From the NCBI GenBank assembly GCA_051530055.1, contig CM121341.1:5022001-5086000 (forward strand): 64,000 nt of DNA. Direction: 5' to 3'. Below the pieces are notes generated by a model. That model had not been told where the DNA came from, did not search any database, and worked only from the letters and a program-made list of their open reading frames with translations. Made by a program: the position numbers and the translations under genes. Each line of letters begins with the position of its first letter. The stretch's first letter is position 1. The DNA is from Neoechinorhynchus agilis (lineage: Eukaryota; Acanthocephala). This document shows, in pieces, positions 58,727 to 64,000 of this stretch.

Positions 58727-59664
58727 ATGCATTCGGACCGCTCTAAAGTTACCAAAATCACAATGTACTCTCGCCAGTACACCCCAATGAGTGGGAATTT
58801 CGTTCAGCCAATGAATGGAGGTTATCCACAAATTGATGCGGGTTTATATAAAATCCCGATTGAGTATCAATACATCTACGATCAAAACCAATTCGCAGAA
58901 TTTTCGCCGCACTTTCAGGATCAACAATATGGTCAACAAAATTATATGATGAATTATGTCCAAGAAAATAATGATCCTAATAAATATTATTATCAACAGC
59001 AGCAGCAGCCGTATGAATACCAAAATGGATACAGTATTGGAGTTTCTCAGCCGCAGTATCATTCGTCTTATCAATCTTATATGCAGTCTCCTTTAATGGA
59101 GAAAAAAATGGAAATGTCTTCATGCGATCGGAACATTCAACTTAACCAATTTGCGGCGAAAAAGAGCGCGAAGAGAAAAGGATCAAAAAGCGACTGTCCT
59201 TGCGACCAATGTCAAGCTGAGATTCATGGTGGATTTCCAGTAACAATAAAGCAAGCTCATGTTTGTCCTGTTTCAGGATGTTCAAAATCTTATCCGAAAT
59301 CTCAACATCTAAAAGCTCATGTTACATGGCATGACAGTAAGTTTTTTTCTTATCTCCCAAGCTTTTGTTAAAACTATTTATATGATGCATAATCGTTGTA
59401 GATAAGGCGAAATTATTCACACGTTTTAGTTACGTTAAAAAATAGAAATCGTACTTATGGATTTTTGATCGAAATTACTTTTTTTTTCGTTTAGAAGACA
59501 GAGTTCATAGATGTCCTGTTTGCAAAGACAAATTTCAAGGAACTGCAATACTTGAAGTTCATCTTCAAGAACATACAGCGAGAGGTGAAAGAGCTCAGCC
59601 TCAACTCAAAAAACGACGAAGAAAAACTCCAGATGAAATATCTAACAAACTACGAAGATATTAA
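58727..59664 (+). CDS. Sp-like zinc finger protein with a Buttonhead box and two fingers
   Basis: Two exons, 58727-59336 and 59495-59664 (158-bp intron, GTAAGT donor, TTTTCGTTTAG acceptor), give 259 residues. The N-terminal half is rich in Q, Y, S and M (DPNKYYYQQQQQPYEYQNGY), like an activation region. Then come KRKGSKSDCPCDQC, the Buttonhead CxCPxC box seen in Sp factors, HVCPVSGCSKSYPKSQHLKA with VTWH (Sp finger 1), and directly after the splice RVHRCPVCKDKF...LEVHLQEH (C2H2 with finger-3 spacing). The normal middle finger of Sp proteins is absent. The tail is basic (KKRRRKTP). Expected role: nuclear transcription factor, with changed DNA preference because a finger is missing. Confidence 0.75.
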
Positions 59665-61028
59665 ATCGAATTTAAACTCCCGAATAAATTTCGTGCAATT
59701 CTTTTATCTGCAACAAGTGTCATCTTCACTTAATACGACTGATTTGACCTCTTCCCGAGTTCAAACGTCCTTCATTCCCTATAGGCTATAATCAATCAAG
59801 CCGCTTATGGTCTAACTAACTGAAGCAGAATCAATAAATATAAAACTGCCCAATGGTTCATTTAACAGATTAGAAATTATTCAAAATTAAAATAGACGGA
59901 ATCGTACTGGTTTAATTGGGAAGGCGTGTCTTACGATGGGAATCAGATGGGACTTATCGATTAATTCCATGCGAAAAAACGGACAATGTGGATATTTAGA
60001 TGGAAACCTGGCGGCCTGTTGAGATCGGACCAATTATTACATAATTATTATAAAGGGCGCATAGTATCACTTCCAAACAGAAATTAATGATTTTAAATTC
60101 GCTTTTTTTGAATACTAAACGGGATCAAATACTTAATAACGCTTCAAAAGATTTAAAATATAGCTCATTTTACGTAAAAAGCCCAATGAATACGAATTAA
60201 ATTGCTGATGATTTTTTTCATAGAGAAAAATAATTGTTTCTTTAATTGTGGTAATTAGAATCCACGATAAAACGTTCATTATAGTGAAATATTTCCAAGT
60301 TTTTAGAGAATTGTTTCTTACTCAACAGAAATCACCCAAAATCTATCTTTTTTGGATTTAAATAAATTAGAAATTTTAGAATATATTTTAAACTTCTCCA
60401 TAGATTGGTTCCGTTCCCATCCAGTGAAAGTTAGAAAAACTCATAAAATTCTGTTTACTAATTTCGACAGCAGGGGTTCTTGGATTTGTAAATTTAAGGA
60501 TGATTTTCGAAAACCAAAAAGTATTCTAAAGTCTAAGAAAAACATTGAAGCTTTGAAGATAAATGTGTATAAAATTGTCGAAATGTTGTTGTAAAATGAA
60601 AGTAAATTGTTTACGACGTTAAGACGCTGATTTGCTAGCGCCAAGAAATGGTTAAGATCGACTGAGTTAAACTGATCGATATTCTCATTACTTGTGTCAA
60701 CGTTCAACTATGGGCGACTGTTGCTGCTGCCAAACTATCCGACCCGATTTCGGTCGGCGTGATATTCCGTGAGTTCTATTTATCGTTCGTCCATCTATTG
60801 ACGTATCGATCTTTAGACTCGCATACTCACTGATCGATCGATGCCAATTGATGTGGAATTTAACTTTGTTGAAAATTCCACAATATGGAACTACGTTTAG
60901 ATCAAGACAGGCCTTACCAATGAGTTAAAGATTTCATAGCTAGCGTAGATATAGAAACTCATAATTATCAGCTTAGTCAGCCAATAAAACGTAGATTGCA
61001 TTCAATCTTTAATGACATCGGGACACAT
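59665..61028. other. Gene-free interval with one weak reading frame
   Basis: Mostly AT-rich intergenic DNA. A plus-strand frame at 60352-60594 (EILEYILNFSIDWFRSHPVK, then RKTHKILFTNF) has protein-like composition but no homology I recognise and no clear splice sites. I do not count it as a gene. Confidence 0.45.
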
Positions 61029-61690
61029 TTATTGTTCACCTGCAAAGTTAGGAGAATTTCTTATTCGTCTTTCATAGTATCCAGCAACACAGAATCCAAC
61101 GCACTTTCCCGATATTGCACCTGCACATCCTCCCATGAAACTACCAACGCCGGCTCCAATGAGTGGCAATGGAATCAGCACTTCACCGAGCAGAAATCCA
61201 CTCACTGTACCGCCAACCGTAAGTGCAGTGTATAGTGAGTGTCGGATCATAAATTTCTTATCCTGGGAAGTTCAATCACATAGTTCAAAAACGCTTTTGA
61301 TTTTGTGCATTTCTTGAAAAATCGACAAAAATCAACAAATTGCAACATTGAAAAAGTGAAAAATAGTTAACTTTTAATTGAGCGATTAAAACTTCCCAAT
61401 TCGTATGAGTTATATTGGTGATCTGACCACCTTTTAACCTTTCCCTACTTTTCCGTATTGCACAAAGAAGTCTGATTACTTCAAACACGGTTGCAACCAT
61501 GGGACTGCTGAAGGCTGCCAGAACACTGAACCATTGGTTCATTAGCTTATTTTCAATGAGTTGGGCAATGTACAAGACCAGTATGTAAAGAAACGATGTC
61601 CCGAGGAGTTTGATCAAAATTCTGGTAAGGACAGTTAGAGTGAATGCTTTGACGAAAGTATGAACTTTCTTGGAATCCCCAAAGTAATTA
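61029..61690 (-). CDS. Small multi-span membrane protein with a glycine-rich last segment
   Basis: Exon 61262-61029 and exon from about 61690 to 61372 join in phase 0 over a 109-bp intron (GTTAAC donor, TTCCCAG acceptor). Visible spans: TRILIKLLGTSFLYILVLYI, WFSVLAAFSSPMVATVFEVI, and a glycine-rich pair, SLYTALTVGGTVSGFLLGEV and LIGAGVGSFMGGCAGAISGK. The GxxxG spacing looks like a glycine zipper that packs helices. The end YYERRIRNSPNFAGEQ is polar. The N-terminus may lie further upstream; the frame is open back to about 61714. I do not recognise the family. Confidence 0.6.
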
Positions 61691-61769
61691 GAATAAAGAG
61701 CATAAATGTGCTCTTGATATTATCGATAGAACGTTGAAGACCTCGCCGAACGTTCCATCGAAACTCGTT

Positions 61770-62165
61770 TTACTTGAGTGATAACCTAAGAGTCTGATTG
61801 GTTAAATGTTTATGGGCTAGATATCTGACAGTGTGGAGGGTAACTCTATTAAGACAAACAAACTGCTTGTCTTCACAAAGGATATAAATTCTGTGAATAT
61901 CTAATCTTATAAGATGAGTTTCTTCAGTGAGTTTTGAGTCATGATCACAGTCTCGACCGAATACTCGTTTGCATACGAGGCTATCGGAGTAATAGAGAAG
62001 GCGGAATAATCGGTGTTCTCGGGATACCGCAATTATAAGTGAGTAACATTGAGCTCCAGACGTTGTGTTAGTAATCCGGACTATCTGTCCCGGTCTCAGA
62101 ACATCCGTTCTTCGAATATTCCGAAACTCATATTTGCTTCTTGCATTCGTGCATGGTGACGGCAT
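61770..62165 (-). CDS. Uncharacterised 131-residue protein or exon
   Basis: The ATG at 62165 opens MPSPCTNARSKYEFRNIRRT, then DVLRPGQIVRITNTTSGAQC, and ends HTVRYLAHKHLTNQTLRLSL. It looks like a compact beta-rich domain with seven cysteines and several histidines. The LRPGQIVRI turn slightly recalls LRAT/NlpC-like folds, but the catalytic His/Cys pattern is not clear. It may be the first exon of the membrane protein gene at 61.0-61.7 kb on the same strand, although the splice phases I tested did not fit. The gap 62166-62473 holds nothing visible. Confidence 0.45.
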   Translation of the reverse strand: MPSPCTNARSKYEFRNIRRTDVLRPGQIVRITNTTSGAQCYSLIIAVSREHRLFRLLYYSDSLVCKRVFGRDCDHDSKLTEETHLIRLDIHRIYILCEDKQFVCLNRVTLHTVRYLAHKHLTNQTLRLSLK

Positions 62166-62473
62166 TGAGTATTACAGGTGGAAAATGAACAACAATGGAA
62201 ATGAACGAAGGCCGTACGGAAAAAGTACGTTTCTCATGTCTCATTTTCTAAAATAATGAAAATTTCCTTTCAAAATAGAAGACATTGCATCTTCACTCTT
62301 TCAATTCTAAAAACACATCAAGACACCCCACTACCAGGAAATGAATGGAAATCGAACAAAATTTGAAATAATACGCGTTTAAACCCATTTACGCTTTTCA
62401 ATTTGTTCATAGCATGAAAAATTCATATAATTTAAACGTTCGAACGGACAGAGACTTTATCGAGAATCTGAAT

Positions 62474-64000
62474 TTATTTGATTATCCATGAAGGAAAAGA
62501 AATAACGGCGTAAGCCAAGATCAATGTTGAACAGCAGAAAAATAAACAATACATCGAACCGTAGAAGTAGCGGTTATTATTTCCATTAGAATTATTTTCG
62601 AGGACGCTGGTGTTTCCTGCTGAATACAACTCATCCAAATCTGGTATTTTTGTGTCTTCGATTGAACAGGAGTCTCCTTCAACTGAACACTTCATATCGG
62701 ACTCCGACTTGTTGTGGATATCGTCCATGCCAGGTCCGACATTGATTTCTGTCTGTCCTGTGCCGACTTGAACGCTTTCCTTTAAATTTGGGAACTCTGA
62801 AGCTTTATCTTTAGTCGTCTTCTCATGACTGGAATCTTCAGAGGGACGATGTTTATTGATCTCAAGTTGATTTGAATTAACCACATTGGTGGCCTGATTG
62901 GATTCCTTGACGGATTTGTCATTTTGTTTGCTGTCAGCAATCGTTGAATGATTCTGATGTTTCATGGAATCTCTTGGGAGTGACTCATTCGAGCGTTCAA
63001 CGCAATCTGAATCCATTGGTCCGACATTGATTTCTGTCTGTCCTGTGCCGACTTGAGCGCCTTCCTTTAAATTTGGGAACTCTGAAGCTTTATCTTTAGT
63101 CGTCTTCTCGTGACTGGAATCTTCAGAGGGACGATGTTTATTGATCTCAAGTTGATTTGAATTAACCACATTGGTGGCCTGATTGGATTCCTTGACGGAT
63201 TTGTCATTTTGTTTGCTGTCAGCAATCGTTGAATGCTTCTGATGTTTCATAGAATCTCTTGGAACTGACTTAAAACACGCAGCATCGCCTTTATTCCGAT
63301 TTTCCGATTGCTCTAGCAATTGAGTAAATGGCGCATCTGAATCCATTGGTCCGACATCGACTTCTGTCTGTCCTGTGCCGACTTGAGCGCCTTCCTTTAA
63401 ATTTGGAAACTCTGAAGCTTTATCTTTAGTCGTCTTCTCGTGACTGGAATCTTCAGAGGGACGACGTTTATTGATCCCAAGTTGATTTGAATTAACCACA
63501 TTGGTGCCCAGGGTAGATTCCTCGACGGATTTGTCCTTTTGTTTGCTGTCAGCAATCGTTGAATGCTTCTGATGTTTCATAGAATCTCTTGGAACTGACT
63601 TAAAACACGCAGCATCGCCTTTATTCCGATTTTCCGATTGCTCGAGCAATTGAGTAAATAGCGATGTAGAGTTTGTGATGTTTGGTTCGCCCAAGTCCAT
63701 TTTGGAAGACGAACACGACAAGGATCTTGAGAAATACATCGGTTCATGAAATGAGTTGTTTGGTTGTACCAAGTTTTTATTACTGTAATAAGTTAAGCTA
63801 CTTGAGTAGGAATAAAACATAGTGCTGTTGATTTCCTCCTCCATGGTTTCAAGTTGTTCCTCAGATGAATTTTTGTTCGGTCTTTTAATGTCACAACTTC
63901 GCCTCATTCTACGTGCCCGCTTCCGACCCTTCTGGTGCTTTTGGCAGCTCGTATTGACTGGAGATTTCGAAAATGATGACCAGCGTCGCAAACTTTCTTG
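62474..64000 (-). CDS. Tail-anchored protein with three about 105-residue internal repeats, 5' incomplete
   Basis: The frame is open to the right edge and stops at 62474, giving 508 residues in view. A basic N-terminal part (KGRKRARRMRRSCDIKRPNK) and serine/tyrosine-rich stretch precede three repeats with landmarks FTQLLEQSENRNKGDAACFK, PRDSMKHQKHSTIADSKQ, RRPSEDSSHEKTTKDKASEF and VGTGQTEINVGPMDSD. The third repeat lacks the FTQLLEQ part. The end is one hydrophobic span, YCLFFCCSTLILAYAVISFP, with a five-residue tail, as in tail-anchored ER or nuclear-envelope proteins. The repeats are hydrophilic and probably disordered. I do not recognise the family; the last residues do not match the KASH ending. 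Confidence 0.65.
   Translation of the reverse strand, partial: QESLRRWSSFSKSPVNTSCQKHQKGRKRARRMRRSCDIKRPNKNSSEEQLETMEEEINSTMFYSYSSSLTYYSNKNLVQPNNSFHEPMYFSRSLSCSSSKMDLGEPNITNSTSLFTQLLEQSENRNKGDAACFKSVPRDSMKHQKHSTIADSKQKDKSVEESTLGTNVVNSNQLGINKRRPSEDSSHEKTTKDKASEFPNLKEGAQVGTGQTEVDVGPMDSDAPFTQLLEQSENRNKGDAACFKSVPRDSMKHQKHSTIADSKQNDKSVKESNQATNVVNSNQLEINKHRPSEDSSHEKTTKDKASEFPNLKEGAQVGTGQTEINVGPMDSDCVERSNESLPRDSMKHQNHSTIADSKQNDKSVKESNQATNVVNSNQLEINKHRPSEDSSHEKTTKDKASEFPNLKESVQVGTGQTEINVGPGMDDIHNKSESDMKCSVEGDSCSIEDTKIPDLDELYSAGNTSVLENNSNGNNNRYFYGSMYCLFFCCSTLILAYAVISFPSWIIK

Overview
The window is animal (metazoan) nuclear DNA: AT-rich, with spliced genes on both strands, very short introns (32-109 bp in the genes I could model, plus a few long ones), TATA-type promoters, AATAAA signals, and many tandem arrays and broken retrotransposons. 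Recognisable genes are bilaterian: an RBMS/Alan-shepard RNA-binding protein, a neuronal calcium sensor, myeloid leukemia factor, the axonemal dynein assembly factor DNAAF11 (LRRC6/tilB), the cohesin loader NIPBL/SCC2, a FoxO-type forkhead, a ceramide synthase, a NOC4-like ribosome assembly protein and an Sp-like zinc finger. DNAAF11 implies motile cilia or flagellated sperm and so argues against a nematode. I cannot fix the phylum; a small-genome ecdysozoan or spiralian fits.

Layout. 1-3.3 kb: end of an unknown gene, degenerate repeats and inverted repeats. 3.3-9.9 kb: RBMS gene (minus) with a 222-bp satellite in its 4.5-kb intron. 10.1-12.4 kb: G-rich minisatellite. 14.2-17.5 kb: calcium sensor and MLF (both minus), separated by two hairpin elements. 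17.7-19.1 kb: hairpin-bearing array. 19.4-20.8 kb: DNAAF11 (plus, 7 exons). 21.5-30.2 kb: NIPBL (minus), whose two long introns are almost entirely satellite. 30.3-33.1 kb: a 172-bp array carrying a repeated small reading frame. 33.2-37.0 kb: unrecognised minus-strand genes, an OGT-like TPR fragment and a GAA microsatellite. 37.3-37.4 kb: three perfect CRE palindromes.

37.9-51.8 kb is an accessory region built of transposons: two complementary halves of a non-LTR retrotransposon on opposite strands, a 140-bp satellite, and two related blocks (about 41.8-45.6 and 46.6-51.8 kb) that each hold a Gypsy element next to a forkhead gene. One block has an intact forkhead reading frame and the longer Gypsy; the other has a deleted Gypsy and a truncated forkhead with a retrotransposon beside it.

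52.4-64 kb returns to ordinary genes: ceramide synthase (plus, 6 exons), a Penelope-like fragment, the NOC4-like gene (minus), a 220-bp satellite, the Sp-like factor (plus), a glycine-rich membrane protein, an unknown small gene, and a repeat-containing tail-anchored protein cut by the window edge. The genes do not form one pathway. The main theme is the number of unrelated satellite families (about ten), several of them inside introns.
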